Positions 1 through 11,629 are shown, numbered from the stretch's first letter. The stretch: DNA of 64,000 nucleotides from Gastrodia elata (GCA_016760335.1 CM028673.1:19170501-19234500), one strand, 5' to 3'. A program made the numbers and translations. Notes: generated by a model not told the origin, from the sequence alone.

Positions 1-2156
1 TTCCTCTCTTAACCCAAATCTTGATTAAGTAAATCAAGATTAAGGATTCTGGATCTAAACTCCACTTTGGTGTTCAAATCCTGAATCCATAGTATCCTAA
101 AAGGATCTAGGATTCACACTCAAACATAATCTAAATGAGCAATACCTTATAAGCTGAAAGATTTAGGAACTATGATCTTCATGAAAGGTTGTTCTAATAT
201 TATAAGATAAAATAATTATTAAGAACTAAGAATCTAAGATCTATATTCAGTCTTTAAAATAATTACATTATCTTATAGATTGAATCACTCTTACACCCAC
301 AAGGAAGGTTTTGAAGGATTAAACAATACATCACTTAAGGGTTTCCAAAGGAGATAATTCAATTCAACTAGATGATCTAAAGTCTAAGATCTAAGATCTA
401 AGATTTGATCACTTTTAGACTCAAGCTAAGATTTAGACTTAGGATTTACAAGAATGTTTCTCTTAGGATTTAAGCTTAAGGATCAACTTAATTAAGCTAT
501 TAAAGTAAGGGCCTAGCACTTTGAGGTAATTAGGCTTAACTCTTAAGAAAGAGGGTTTTAAGGACACTTAAGGTCTTAAGATCTTAATAAGACTAACTTA
601 AGATTTCTTCACTTAGCATCAATGTTATTAACATAATATTTCAGAAAGGTGCCAATAGTCTAACTAAAGATATTTTACTGAATTTTCAAGGTTTAAGGGG
701 TGCTTAAACACATTTTGGTCAAACTGACTAAAATACCATTCTTAAGGCTGAAAATGGGATTTTAGGATTTAATTATCCAAATTGATTCAAGTCTATTTTA
801 ATGAGTTCCACATTGATTAATGAAGTAGGATACACACTTATCTTAGGTTTTGATAACTTAATTTGCCTAATTAACACTAATCATAATTAAAGGCTAATTA
901 AGGTGGTTAAGGAAGTTAAGGCATCATAAAGTGATTCATTTATATTTATAGGCTCTACTATCCTTAATAAGGCATTAGGAACTTTGTTCCCCAAAATTAG
1001 AGGTTAAATCAAGGCTTTATTCACTAATCTCATTTTAGGGCAATTAAGGAGTGATTAGCAATGTTAAAAGTCTTAATTTACTTTTAATAGTCTACATAAG
1101 TTTTTTAAGGTCTCATGAGCAATCAAAGACCTTAATTAACATTTTTGGATAATTAATAAATTTAATATGATTTAAATATAAACAGAGAAAGATTAGGTAA
1201 TTATTTAAAATCTAATGATTGGATCATTGATTTTATTCTATATTATTGTTCCTTACATTTTTCTTATTAAAATAGTATATTGGATCATACCATTTGGATA
1301 AGTATTATTAAAGTTATTTTAATTATTCATTCTGTATTCCCACTTAAATCAAAACCATAGGCTAATTAGTATTTAAATATTTAACAGAAGGAATTTAAAT
1401 CCAAAATTCCTTAAATAATCTGCAGCCCAAAATCGAAATGCGCGGGTCAGGAGTGGCCCGACCCGAAGCGCCAGTCATCTTCCCCGCGGCATTTCCCTTA
1501 CGCTAGGATTTTTAGGGCTCACTCCCACAGCCAAATTCTTTGTACTCAGGCCACGCTGATGGCTCCAATTAATCCCTACCCTCTCCTTGAGTCAAAACGC
1601 ATCGAATGAACTATGAAGCCCTGTCCGGGAGGCGCTGGATCACTGGAGTACATCTCGACTGAGGCAGCCTCCTAAGCGGACCTGTGAGGAGTGAATTCTC
1701 CTCACGGAGTCAACACCAGATGCTATAAGCTAGGCCTACATGTTCAGGGACCTAAGGGAACTTGAATGGACAGCTCGACTAGCCCTATGAGTGGTGTGAT
1801 CACTAAGGTGCTTCTCGCTACATTGTCAGACCCGAGCTCGCACTGAGTCGATCGATTCCAATCGAATCGATCGATCAAGTCGAGCCTAGTGATTGTTACA
1901 ATTCTGCAATCACTCTAAAAGGGATTGGGACTCTTGATGAGGCCCAATGCTTTAATGAATCATCACGATTCATCGGCTGAAGGGTCGACTGCCAGTGCTT
2001 TTCCAGATGATGATCACGCCATCTGGTCCACTATCAGTCCTTCCCAATACTTCAGCAAGTAGGCCAGACACTGGGTTATGATCCTTTCACAGCACCTAGA
2101 GTTCAATTGAGGGAGAGTCGAGCCAAAACTAGCTCGACAGAAGAAGGGACAGAGGA

Positions 2157-2164
2157 TGTACCTT
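2157..2164 (-). other. Putative 5' splice site in LTR-1
   Basis: Minus-strand AAAG|GTACAT, about 225 nt downstream of the TATA box. It matches the AG|GTAC sites seen at the corresponding place in the other LTRs. Confidence 0.4.
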
Positions 2165-2382
2165 TACAATCAGGTAGAGGATGAGCCGAGTACCGCAGCA
2201 GGTCCCTGGTAATTCCTGAGCTCTATACTATAGCCTGGGGGTTTGAACTCTAAACTACACCCACTATCAGTGGATGAAGCAGATTTAGTCGCCAGAAGAG
2301 CTTGGAGCACTAAGAACAGAGGGCATGGGAGAAATTGAGGTTCGCTATGAGCAAAGGAGCTCACTGTGGGATCAATGGAGGT

Positions 2383-2390
2383 ACTTATAG
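2383..2390 (-). promoter_or_regulatory. Probable TATA box of solo LTR-1
   Basis: Minus-strand CTATAAGT lies about 800 nt into the LTR, in front of a GC-rich leader. The sister LTR-3 has the same box at the matching place (38918-38925). Promoter function is inferred. Confidence 0.5.
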
Positions 2391-3191
2391 GCCAAGGGAG
2401 AATCCAAGGTGGGTGCTGAGGCTTGGGCACCAGTGTGTGGTTTGGCCTAAGGGAGAGGATAGGATTAACCATTCGAGGGCAGAGTAGGAAAAAGGCTACC
2501 GACAGACCGTTGCACTGAAGGGAAAAGGAGGAAGAATGGGATGATTTCCCGTACAGCCACGGGGTGGGGAGAGGATCTGGCTATCGGGGGACCAGCACGT
2601 GTGGAGGATCAAAAGGAAGACAAAGGTGAATAGGACCCAGGTCGTCTCTGTCGTCTGATCTGCGAAGCCGTTGAAGATGAACGGCTTGATGCAGCTTACA
2701 ATTAATAGAACCGTGGGTGAGATCCTGATTGTTGGATACTCGCGGATGATCTGACACTCCTAATTAGATCACAGTGCATTTTTATCCTACTGTTGGATGG
2801 GGGTGATGAGATGCGTGCGAATGCATCCTATATATATTTTACTTTAATAAATATTAATTTATTTAATAATTACATTAAATTCTATTTAATTTTATAAATT
2901 CAATTTAGGATTAAATGAACTCCAAAAATTCCCAAAAATTCACCCTTAGCTAATTAGGGCATGAGGAATTCAAAAATGAAATCAAATTTTAATTTGGAGA
3001 TCAAATTAATTTAGGTATTTTCTAGGGCTCAAAAATAGGCAAAAATACAAAAATTCTCAATTTAGCTCCGATTGATCCCAAACTTCTAGGGTTAGATTTA
3101 AATGACCCATTGAGTTTAATGGAATCAAAATTAGTACTTAGTTTGCTTAATAAATCTGAATTTAGTTTGGGTAACAACTAGGGTTATTACA

Positions 3192-3587
3192 GCTATGGTG
3201 TATCAAATCAAGGCAGAAGCTCTGTCAGCAAACCTCTTCGATGACTGCACTCATCCCCACCCATACGGATGATGCTACTATAGAACCGGAAACTGCTTCA
3301 ACTGCGAGAGGCCAGGTCATTCTTACTATCAGTGCAATTTCACTGATACCATCGATGACGACCATATTGATCATTCCAAATGTCAATTGGTTTTTAATTT
3401 GTTCCAAAGTCCCACAGTAGTCCGCCCAGCACTACAACCTCCTCCTTACACTCAACAGCGCGAGACAACCATTGTCCCCCACCCAATACTCCAAAGCTAC
3501 CACCTCGGCAACAACAGACCTGTCGGCCCTGCTCGTGTCTATGCCCTCACAACGATTAAAGCAGCCAAAGACAATCATGTGGTGCAG
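3192..3587 (+). pseudogene. gag: RTA gag, C-terminal part with zinc knuckle (decayed)
   Basis: Only the nucleocapsid end of the capsid protein is in the window; the rest lies left of the nested LTR-1. The frame opens with VYQIKAE, matching VYQIEAE in RTB gag. It then carries a CCHC zinc knuckle, CFNCERPGHSYYQC (C-x2-C-x4-H-x4-C), at about 3298-3339. A proline-rich tail follows, ending in the family-typical PVGPARVYALT (about 3520-3552). Zinc knuckles of this class bind the element's genomic RNA during packaging. One in-frame TGA precedes the knuckle. The same frame continues into the spacer at 3588. Confidence 0.85.
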
Positions 3588-3666
3588 GTACACACTCCTG
3601 AACCAATTTACTTTTTTCTGTATTACTTGCTTAAAGAAACTAGTAAATTACTGCATCTGTAATTAG
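3588..3666 (+). other. gag-protease spacer of RTA, intron-like
   Basis: This 79-nt T-rich stretch starts GCAG|GTACAC and ends TAATTAG|, between the last conserved gag residues and the protease. It has one stop (TAA) in the gag frame. RTB (73 nt) and RTC (92 nt) have GT...AG-bounded spacers at the same junction. Removing the 79 nt would not join gag and protease in frame here, so splicing is unproven. Read-through of the single TAA is the alternative, because the protease continues in the gag frame. Confidence 0.35.
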
Positions 3667-4240
3667 CTATAATTTACGTAAATAAAAAACCTTGTAATAT
3701 ATTATTTGACACTGGAGCTAGTCACTCCTTCATTTCTGAACACTAGAATAAATCTCTTAACTTGCTATTATATCATCCAGCCAGTCATCTAAGCATAGGA
3801 TTACCATCAGGAGCTAAATTACTAGCTCATCAATTTTGCAAGATACAAATCCCTTATGGAGACAAAATTCTAAGCCAAGCTTATAGTTTTGACAATAGCT
3901 AACTTTGACGTTATACTGGTATAGAAATGGCTATGTCAAAATGACACCACCATCAACTACCAGAAGAAAAATATCACCTTGGGTAATGGTAGACAAGCTA
4001 AGTCATTCATTGAAAACTTTAGTACGAGAGCTTCTTTTATTAATGCCATCAAGGCCAAGAGGTTAGTGAACAAATGTTGCAGCGCCTTCCTAGTGACAAT
4101 ACTAGGAGAAAAGAAAGAAGACATTCCCCTATCTAAGAACCCCATCGATTGCGAATTCACTGATATCTTTCCTGAAGATCCATTTGGACTTCCACCCACA
4201 CGGGAAGTTGAATTTGTAATCGACATCATCCCAGAAACCT
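3667..4240 (+). pseudogene. pol: RTA aspartic protease and linker to RT (decayed)
   Basis: Retropepsin-like protease, which cleaves the Gag-Pol polyprotein. The catalytic triad DTG lies at 3708-3716, followed by ASHSFIS, which is typical of plant gypsy proteases. Downstream, LSIGLPSGAKL and QFCKIQIP match the RTB and RTC copies. Stops and a frameshift around 3900-3960 separate the protease from the linker. The linker at 3979-4241 contains FTDIFPEDPFGLPPTREVEF, the usual junction just before the reverse transcriptase of Ty3/gypsy elements. Confidence 0.85.
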
Positions 4241-5090
4241 AACCAATCTCCAAACCACCCTTTTGAATGGCACCTAAAGAACTGTAGGAGCTGAACAATC
4301 ATAAGAGCTGCTAGAGAAAGGTCTTATCAGACCTAGTTCTTCCCCATGGGGAGCCCCAGTTCTATTTATTAAGAAAAAGGAGGGGTCAATGCGTATGTGC
4401 ATTGATTATAAAGAACAAATACTCGCTAGCCCCGCATTGATGATTTTGTCTATCAATTGGCTGGAGCAAAAGTATTCTCAAAGATTGATCTATAATATGG
4501 ATACCACCAGCTACAGATGAAAGATTCTGATATAGCAAAGATAACTTTTAGAACAAGATACAGCCACTATGAGTTTTTAGTGATATCATTTGGATTGACA
4601 AATACACCATCAATATTTATGAAATGCAGCATATTTTGAAACCCTACCTTGACAAATTTGTCATCATCTTCATAGATGATATTCTAATATACTCTAAGAC
4701 GAAGAAGGAACACGAATGTCATCTTAGGGCAGTATTGGAAGAGCTGCAAAGCCACCAGTTGTATGCCAAGTACTAAAGCGCAAGTTTTTTCTTGATTCTA
4801 TCACCTTCTTAGGCCACGTAGTGGATGCACAAGGGATCAGAGTGAATCAGAACAAGGTCAGCGCCATCCAAGAATGGGTGCAACCTAAGTTAGTGACAGA
4901 AATCAAAAGCTTCTTGGGTTTGGCCTGTTATTATAGAAGATTCGTGAAAGACTTTTCTTAAATAGCCTCTCCACTCACCAAACTTACCCAGAAGGCTGTA
5001 CCATTTGAATGGTCGCCAGCTTGCGAAGATGCATTCTAAGCACTAAAAGATGCACTTTCCTTCACCCCAGTTTTAGTTTTTCCTAAAGAA
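4241..5090 (+). pseudogene. pol: RTA reverse transcriptase (decayed)
   Basis: RNA-dependent DNA polymerase domain. Recognisable blocks are KKEGSMRMCIDYKE (about 4374-4415), the active-site box FIDD (4669-4680, in FVIIFIDDILIYSK), FLGHVVDAQGI (about 4807-4839) and the connection segment FLGLACYYRRFVKDFS. The domain lies in several frames with many stops, so it cannot be functional. Order and motifs match RTB and RTC. Confidence 0.88.
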
Positions 5091-5640
5091 GGGTTGAACT
5101 ACCAAGTCTACATCGATGCCTCTAGCATAGGCTTGGGAGAGGTATTAATGCATGAAGGAAAGGTTATCGCTTACGCTTCCTGATAATTGAAAACCTATGA
5201 AAGGAACTATGCAGTTCATGACCTCTAGCTAGCCGCAATGGTCTTCGCTCTAAAGATTTGGCATCACTACCTTTATGGAATTCAGTGCTCTATTTTCATA
5301 GATCACTAGAGCCTTAAATATATATTCACCCAATGGGAATTGAATTGCAGACAGAGAAGGTGGTTAGAATTAATCAGTGACTATGACCTCGATATCCAAT
5401 ATTATCCTAGGAAGGCAAATATTATGGCTAATGCTCTGAGCTATCATGCTACCCTTAATGCAATTATCTCTGAAAGCTCACTAGAAGAAGAGTTTCATAA
5501 AATGAATATCAAATCAATGCGTAGTGACCTATTGAGTGAAATGATCTCAATGAGTAACGTGGAGCCCACTTTTCACAGAGAAATATCCATTTCCCAAACA
5601 AAAGATGAAGAGTATCTGAATTTTAAATAAGTAATCGAGA
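5091..5640 (+). pseudogene. pol: RTA RNase H (decayed)
   Basis: RNase H degrades the RNA strand of the RNA:DNA hybrid during reverse transcription. The first catalytic Asp is kept in YQVYIDASSIGLG (about 5101-5139). Further blocks are YERNYAVHDL, WHHYLYGIQCSIFIDH and RRWLELISDYDLDIQYYP (5355-5408). The open stretch from 5340 to 5630 ends the domain and begins the linker to integrase. Several changes of CAG or CAA to TAG or TAA are seen, for example in front of SLKYIF. Confidence 0.88.
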
Positions 5641-6551
5641 GTGGTCGTCGTACTGATCTTCATTTCATAAGGGTGCTATCTATCAAGGAGATCATTTATG
5701 GATTCCTAAGTTGATGCATCATGAAGTGCTAATCGAACCACAACTCAGGGTATCAAGTACACTCGAAGAGTTTCAAAATGTATTAAGGCCTGAAGCAATC
5801 ATTTTGGTGGCCAGGAATGAAGCAAAGTGTAGCAAATTTTGTTGCTAAATGCCACATGTGTTGTCTAGTTAAGGCAGAACATCAAAAACTTGGTGGTTTG
5901 CTGCATCTATTAGAAATTCCAGAATGGATGTGATTAGACATATCTATGGATTCTGTCATGGGTTTGCCTCATGCAAAATCCGGTGCCGATGCAGTTTGGG
6001 TTATCGCCGACCCTCTTACTAAATCAGCGTATTTCATTCCAATTTGTCAAACTGACTCCATTGAGAAATTAGAGAAGTTGTATATCAAAGAAATAGTCAG
6101 ATTGCATGATATTCCAAAAACTATCATAACTGATAGAGACAACCATTTCACTTCCAAAATTTGACAGGCTATGTATCAGGATTTAGGCACTACATTAACA
6201 ATGAGCATGGATTTACACCCACAAACAGATGGTCAAACAGAAAGAGTTAATCAGGTTCTAGAAGATCTTCTTCATCTTTACATGTTGGATTTCTTAAGCT
6301 CTTGGGAAGATCATATCCCTTTAGTAGAATTTGATTACAATAACAGCTTCTAGTCAAGCATCAAGATGGCCCCATATGAAGCCCTATATAGTAGGAAGTG
6401 TTCTACCCCAATTGTATGGTCAGAAAGAAGAGATGTGCAGTTATATGGCTCTGAGTTAGTCAAAGAAACAAATAAGAAGGTAAGACTCATCCAACGAATG
6501 ATTAAGACAGTTAAAGATAGGCAAAGCAAGTACCACGATGCCAGTCATAGT
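5641..6551 (+). pseudogene. pol: RTA integrase, N-terminal and catalytic part (split by solo LTR-2)
   Basis: Integrase joins the cDNA to the host chromosome. Visible parts are the CxxC half of the zinc-binding domain (KCHMCCLVKAEHQ, about 5847-5885), the first catalytic Asp in MDSVMGLP (5946-5969), the second in TIITDRDNHFTS, and the catalytic Glu in PQTDGQTERVNQ (about 6219-6254). It also keeps APYEALYSRKCSTP. The frame runs up to KYHDASHS at 6551, where solo LTR-2 interrupts it. The reading resumes at 10708 with PLKFQEGD. Stops at 6162 and 6351 predate or accompany decay. Confidence 0.9.
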
Positions 6552-6901
6552 TGTGGCGCCCCGCCCCCTAATCCATAAGATTAGACCTAAGGGGTGGTGT
6601 GCTACTCTGGCAAATCCCTCACTTATCATTGGATTAGTTATAATCCATAATCCACTAATAATAGAGAGATATACCAATAATACATACAATAAAATCAATC
6701 TATAAATACATAATATTTTAGAGTGCGAAAGCAAGAAAGATAACATAGCACATCCAGTTCTATCATAATATGACATACAACTCAGAATAAAATAGTATAG
6801 TAAAAAAAAATACATAAAATATCTGAATTATTATATCAATTTTACATAACTTTAAATGAAAGAGAATATCACACATCCTTACTACAAAAAGGCAACTTAT
6901 A

Positions 6902-6988
6902 TTAAAGCTCTTCAACTTTGGACTGATGCTCCTTTTGAAGTGGCTCTACCACAGGTACTAGATCCTCTGATTGCTCAAGGACTGACAT
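6902..6988 (-). CDS. LTR micro-ORF of solo LTR-2, 28 aa
   Basis: Starts at ATG 6988 in the 3' arm of a stem-loop and stops at TAA. The product is acidic, beginning MSVLEQSEDLVPVVE. It matches in position and length the micro-ORFs of the other LTR families in this window. Expression is not shown. Confidence 0.4.
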   Translation of the reverse strand: MSVLEQSEDLVPVVEPLQKEHQSKVEEL

Positions 6989-7389
6989 TGTTAGTTTCAC
7001 AGTGCTAGGGCCCCAGCCAAAAAAGAAAAATCTAATTAGACAATTATCTAAGTACATTTTAGGTTGATTAAGTTTATGTATTTAATGATATCATGACACT
7101 TTTAGCAAATCTAATCAAGTTTACTCATACAAGTTCTTATGAAATAAAATGTGAGAGAACAGAACTGAAGTAAATCTAGCATTCTAACATGCTCATATAC
7201 ATATGAAAAAATCTAGATTCCATAAAAATATGAAAGATAAATAAATGCTGTAAAAATAAAAACTAATAGTATAAAAGTACTGCTGAAACATGTAAGGAAA
7301 AAGGCTGAAATAAACAATTTTAAAGAAAATACTGTGTGAAATACAGAGATAATACTGAAGATAAAGTCCAAAATCATGTACAAAAGTAT

Positions 7390-7670
7390 TTAGGAGACAT
7401 TTCCCAGAGCTACAGAAATACCAAAAGGATACTACTAGAAGACATTCCCCTGAGTATAATAAATATGGACTTCCTGCATCTAGGAGACATTTCCTAGATT
7501 AACAGGAATACCGAAAGGATACTACTAGGAGACATTTCCCAGAGTATAATAAATACAAACTTCCTGTATCTAAGAGATATTCCCTAGATTAATAGGAATA
7601 CTAAATAGAAATCATCTAAGGGACATTCCCTAGATATACAAGATATAATCATCTGGGGGACATTCCCCAG
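7390..7670. repeat. Imperfect tandem repeat with AGGAGACATTTCC core
   Basis: Repeated AGGAGACATTTCCYAGA blocks alternate with ACAGGAATACCRAAAGGATAC and TATAATAAATA spacers. The array occupies the variable-repeat position of the LTR. Confidence 0.75.
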
Positions 7671-7800
7671 GTTATCAGCAATACGGATTATAAGCAAAAA
7701 AATTGACATGGCAGAATAAGTGAGACACATCATAAAATGAGGCAGAGTAAATAAAGTTATTCAACAATATCAAGTATGACAAAGTAAGTAAGGTTATCTT

Positions 7801-7948
7801 AAATCATCTAATATGGCAAAGCAATATTATTCTAAATTATCTAATGTGGCAAAGTAATGTTATTATAAATCATCTAATGTGGCAAAATAATATTATTCTA
7901 AATCATCTAATGTGACAAAGTAATGTTATTATAAATCATCTAATGGCA
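7801..7948. repeat. 33-bp tandem repeat, about 4.5 units
   Basis: Four full 33-bp units beginning AAATCATCTAATGTGGCAAA, alternating in sequence between two subtypes (ATTATTCT and GTTATTAT ends), plus a partial fifth unit. Confidence 0.85.
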
Positions 7949-8545
7949 CAGTAAGTAAAATTCAGCAATTAGGAAAGTAAAGCATGCAAAACATAATATG
8001 AATAACATTATACAGATTTTATGATATCATTTATCTTCTAATTTAATTTATTCTAATTATCTGAGATTATACAAGCTCAGGATCTCTAATATCCTATTAT
8101 CCAGTATAATCTCAGCACTACGGTCCTATAAGGTAAAGTAAATTAAATCAGTGATGCCTACTTAGACTAAATAGATAATCAATCGTCCTAATTAATGAAT
8201 TTAGACTGTCTAATCTAGAAGTTAAATGCAAATTAACCTCCCTAAAAGGTAAAAATCTAGAAACTTATAAAAATTAAGGTTTCACTTGTTGGATAACCCA
8301 TTTACCCAATGAGTGAAGTCTAACCTAATTTTCTAGTCCTTATCTTTAAGTAAGGGGAAAATCTTAAGGAACTAAGATGAATACTCAAGCACTAATCTTA
8401 ACTAACCTTGATTGAAAGCTTAATTAAAGGACTAGAAGGTTTTAAGGAAAGCATGATGTGAGATGAATCTCATATTATGAAACTTATTACTTAATTATTT
8501 TGCATAAAAAGAAAATATGCAATTCAACTCATAATTCTATTGCTA

Positions 8546-8650
8546 TTCATTTTTTTGTTTATTATTCAATCCGTTATTTTTATTATTCAATCCGCTGTTT
8601 TTACAATTCAATCCATTGTTTTTACTGTTCAATCCACTATTTTTACTTCT
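8546..8650. repeat. 21-22-bp tandem repeat (TTCAATCC unit)
   Basis: About five units of TTCAATCCRYTRTTTTTA type. The reverse complement resembles the GAATAGTAAACA array at 14505-14750 in RTA's LTR, at the matching place. Confidence 0.7.
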
Positions 8651-9480
8651 TTTTCTTAAATTGTCAATTGCACTCAACATCAATATGAGCAGCTATTATG
8701 AAAAGTGCCAGGACATATAAAACATGACACTTAAAATAGCAAAACTTCATTTAAATTAAAATGGCAATTTATTTTCCTAATGACACTTAAAAATAAATTA
8801 AAAATAATGGCTATATAGCAATCAATTGATTTTATTATAGATCAATAATTAAAATATTATATCCTTAAAATCTATAATCTAGCTGTTAAAAAGCAGTGAA
8901 TCAAAGAGATGCTTAACTAATGCTAGAAAAACTAACCATTAGATCAAATTTCAGTTCAAATGCTCATGCATATGAGTGTGAACCAACCAATGATATTTCC
9001 ACCAATATATATAGAACTAAGTCACTCTCACATGTCTCAATGTTGGCACATTACTGAGCTCAAGATAAAATCATGCAGATAATACATTGACTGCTCTACA
9101 CATAAAAATTACACAAACTCAACCTATTGAAGAATAGCTCTATATGCAGCTATTCTTTTTCAATATGCAAAAACATATTTATAAATTTTGCTTATAATAA
9201 CTCTCTTCTTAATCATTGTGCAGTTTTATCTTTTTCCGAACAATTTTAAGACACAAGCAAGCTGAACTAATGCGTTATAGAAATCAAACAAAAAAAAGAT
9301 GAATACTTCATTTTAATAGCAGCAAGTTAAATTTTCTCCTTTAAATATCATAAAACAATTGTGAATAAAATGCCTGCAAGATTTAGCCTTAAAAAAATAG
9401 AGAACTAAAACTTTGACGACAAACAGCTCATTAGATTTATTTGAAATGCTAAGATAGCAACCAGATTCATCCTTAAACTC

Positions 9481-9532
<52 letters not shown>
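9481..9532. repeat. (TA)n microsatellite
   Basis: About 24 uninterrupted TA units within solo LTR-2. Similar runs occur in other LTRs here. Confidence 0.95.
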
Positions 9533-9534
<2 letters not shown>

Positions 9535-9939
9535 AAGATTTTAGAAGTATACCACTTGAATTTTAATAGCATGCATGGTCCGATAACTTTATAAGAATTG
9601 ATGATTTTAATACCACATTAATGAAAAATAACTAAAATCTCAAGTTCTTATCTTTACTTTTCTTTCCATTCTTTAATTATTTTGCAAAGCTCAATTCTTC
9701 AAACCGTACTTTAAAACCTTTAACTCAAAAGAAATAATTTATCAACAGCATTAATTAATTCTTTTTTTACTAGAAGTGGATTCATAAACACTAGCAATAG
9801 AAAGAACTAAGCATACTTAAATTACTTTAAAACACTTTGAGAAAATCTCCAAATTCATTTACCTTATCCCTCATCGACAGCTTGATCTTTCATCTCAATA
9901 CGAAATAAATATACGAAATGATAAGTTAAACAAAAACAT

Positions 9940-9947
9940 CTCACCTT
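9940..9947 (-). other. Putative 5' splice site in solo LTR-2
   Basis: Minus-strand AAG|GTGAGA, close to the plant donor consensus. It lies downstream of U3, where other LTRs here have AG|GTAC. Confidence 0.4.
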
Positions 9948-10707
9948 CATGGTACTAGAAGATATGTAGCTATTATTCATAAAAATCATGAAGATTGAGG
10001 AAGACGCAAGAATCTTAAACAAACCATTTTTGTATAGATAAATGAAACCATCGAAATATTGGGATGATAGTTTTGGTAAAATTCACTTCTCATATATAAT
10101 TATGAATAAACTATTTACAGCATTTCATAAATTGCAAATTAACAAAGATGGTATTATTGAGTAGGGACTTATCATCAGTAGTTTGATCGGGCTCAGCTTA
10201 AGAAAAATAAACCTTAATTCATTTCAACTCACTAGCTCGTGAATTGACTTGTTTAGAAATTTTCATTTAGTTAAATGTAAGCAATTAAATGGTTTTTCCA
10301 AAAATTTCTATAAAATCACTCCTAGCTAATTGAGGGGTGAGGAACGCAATGACGAAGTCGAATTTTGATTCCGATGAGTATTTAATTTCCTCATTTTCTG
10401 GGTATTTAAATATTATTAAAATATTCGACAAAATTTCTACGACCTCCGATTGCCACCAAAACATCACCCCAAGCTAATTTGGGGGAAATGAGCACAATGG
10501 CGAACTCTGATTTTTGATCTGAGGTCAAGATAAATATGTCAAATCCCGGGGTTCCTGAAATTCCCACAATCAGAATTTGATCAATTTGACTTTTAATTTG
10601 GACTAAGTCTTAGTGGAAGACTTCTAATGAACTAATTAGAGCACTAAGGCTGAGAATAGGACTTGGATTAGTCCTAATCAGCTTGGGTAGCAACTTGGGT
10701 TGTTACA

Positions 10708-11190
10708 ATAGTCCTCTAAAGTTCCAAGAGGGAGACCTAGTGTATTTAAAAGTCAGTCCTATGAAGGGTATTTACCATTTTGGAGTCGCTGGAAAGCTTA
10801 GCCTGAGATATGTTGGACCATTTAAGATCTTAAAGCGGATTGGATCAACAGCATACAAGTTAGAGCTGCCTAAAGATTTTGCTGCTGTGCACAATGTATT
10901 CCACGTGTCATCTCTATGAAAGTGCCTAATAGAACCTTACCACCTAGTCTCTATTTCTCCAATAAAGATCCAGCCATATTTATCATTCCTAGAAGAACCT
11001 GTAAGAATTCTGGGGTGAGACCAAAAGAAGCTAAGAAACTGTTCCATCCCAATGGTTAAAGTGCAATGGAAGAACCGCTTATCTGCTGAAGCCACTTGGG
11101 AGAAGGAATTCGATATAAGAGCTAAGTATCCGAGACAATTTGAGAATCCAGGTATCTTTCTTAGCTCCTTATCATTCAATTCATTTTTCT
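10708..11190 (+). pseudogene. pol: RTA integrase C-terminus and chromodomain (decayed)
   Basis: Continues the integrase interrupted at 6551. The GPY/F-type C-terminal domain reads GDLVYLKVSPMKGIYHFG...YVGPFKIL and ends HNVFHVSSL (10917). After a stop, the same region carries a chromodomain-like segment: FLEEPVRIL (about 10984-11010), then MVKVQWKNRLSAEATWEKEF and the closing KYPRQF (about 11124-11141). In chromoviruses this domain is thought to steer integration to marked chromatin. Its presence and sequence assign RTA to the Tekay/Del clade. Confidence 0.88.
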
Positions 11191-11244
11191 TTTATCCTGC
11201 ATTTATTCTTTCGACTTGAGTGATGTCGAGGACAACATCGTTCT

Positions 11245-11258
11245 TAAGTGGGAGAGTC
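11245..11258 (+). other. Polypurine tract of RTA
   Basis: TAAGTGGGAGAGTC lies directly before the LTR start TGTAACAG. It primes plus-strand DNA synthesis. RTB has the near-identical TTAAGTGGGGGAGTC. Confidence 0.85.
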
Positions 11259-11405
11259 TGTAACAGCCTAAATTATTACCCAATCTAATTAGGACTAATA
11301 CATGTTATAATCTTAGTCTTAGTGCTTGTAACAGCCCAAACTCTTAAGCACCAAGGTATTGTTCGCTTTGGCCTGAAATGCCCCATAGTTTTACCCTTAG
11401 AAGAT

Positions 11406-11470
11406 AACTTCCCAACAGGTCACCCATCCTAGGAGTGCTCCCATATGAGCATGCTTAACTTTGGAGTTCT
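11406..11470 (-). other. 5S rRNA-like promoter block in the Cassandra 3' LTR
   Basis: Minus strand carries AAGTTAAGCATGCTC (A-box side), then TAGGATGGGTGACCT (intermediate element and C-box side) and GGGAAGTT, as in plant 5S rRNA. In the known family this region recruits RNA polymerase III. Confidence 0.9.
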
Positions 11471-11607
11471 TATCAGGAACTCCATCATTATCTGAAAATG
11501 TGCCTCAATATGTAAGAGTTTCACTTATTACTACTTAAGTGGGTTTTCACAATCTTCCCAACTTAATTAACTGACATCCTCATCAGTATCTACACACAGA
11601 TCCAATA

Positions 11608-11629
11608 ACTATCTATTGGGTAGATAGGA
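11608..11629 (-). other. Cassandra internal block shared with RTB and RTC
   Basis: Plus-strand ACTATCTATTGGGTAGATAG with the two bases after it matches RTB 34033-34054 at 20 of 22 positions; RTC 21515-21535 is similar. In all three it lies downstream of the PBS, so a packaging role is possible. Confidence 0.7.

Larger units (their letters stand above)
1..3191 (-). mobile_element. Solo LTR-1, cut by the window edge, nested in gag of RTA
   Basis: Long LTR of a Tekay/Del-like element read on the minus strand. Its right edge ends in ...TTATTACA, the reverse complement of the LTR start TGTAATAA, and is followed by gag sequence of RTA. The likely 5-bp target duplication is GCTAT (3192-3196), but its partner lies outside the window. 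The whole stretch aligns by eye with 36531-39808 (solo LTR-3), so the two are one family. In LTR sense: U3 about 3191-2400 with one TAGCTAATTAGGG motif (2941-2963), a TATA box (2390-2383), a GC-rich leader to about 1430, then AT-rich sequence to the window edge. The ORF at 2170-2472 falls in the GC-rich leader and looks incidental. Whether it is a true solo LTR or part of a full element cannot be seen. Confidence 0.85.
6552..10707 (-). mobile_element. Solo LTR-2, 4156 bp, in RTA integrase
   Basis: Complete LTR with ends TGTGGCGCC and TTGTTACA, flanked by a perfect 5-bp duplication ATAGT (6547-6551 and 10708-10712). No internal region is present, so it is a solo LTR left by recombination. In LTR sense: U3 with two TAGCTAATT motifs (10465-10491, 10317-10342), a donor-like AAG|GTGAGA (9945/9944), a (TA)n run (9481-9532), an array of 21-22-bp TTCAATCC units (8546-8650), a 33-bp array (7801-7948), a GGAGACATTTCC array (7390-7670), a TTAGACAATTATCTAA block and a micro-ORF (6988-6902). 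It belongs to the same family as RTA's own LTR, in opposite orientation. Apart from these landmarks I see no gene in it. Confidence 0.92.

Noticed and set aside
3225..3407. Minus-strand ORF at the RTA zinc knuckle
   Set aside because: Antisense of the gag frame that shows the CCHC motif.
9481..9532. TA-rich run as a possible replication origin or scaffold attachment site
   Set aside because: Simple (TA)n slippage run found in several LTRs; no further support.
11406..11470. A 5S rRNA gene or pseudogene
   Set aside because: Only the internal-promoter half resembles 5S, it occurs in both LTRs of a TRIM with target duplication, and the rest of 5S is absent; this is Cassandra.
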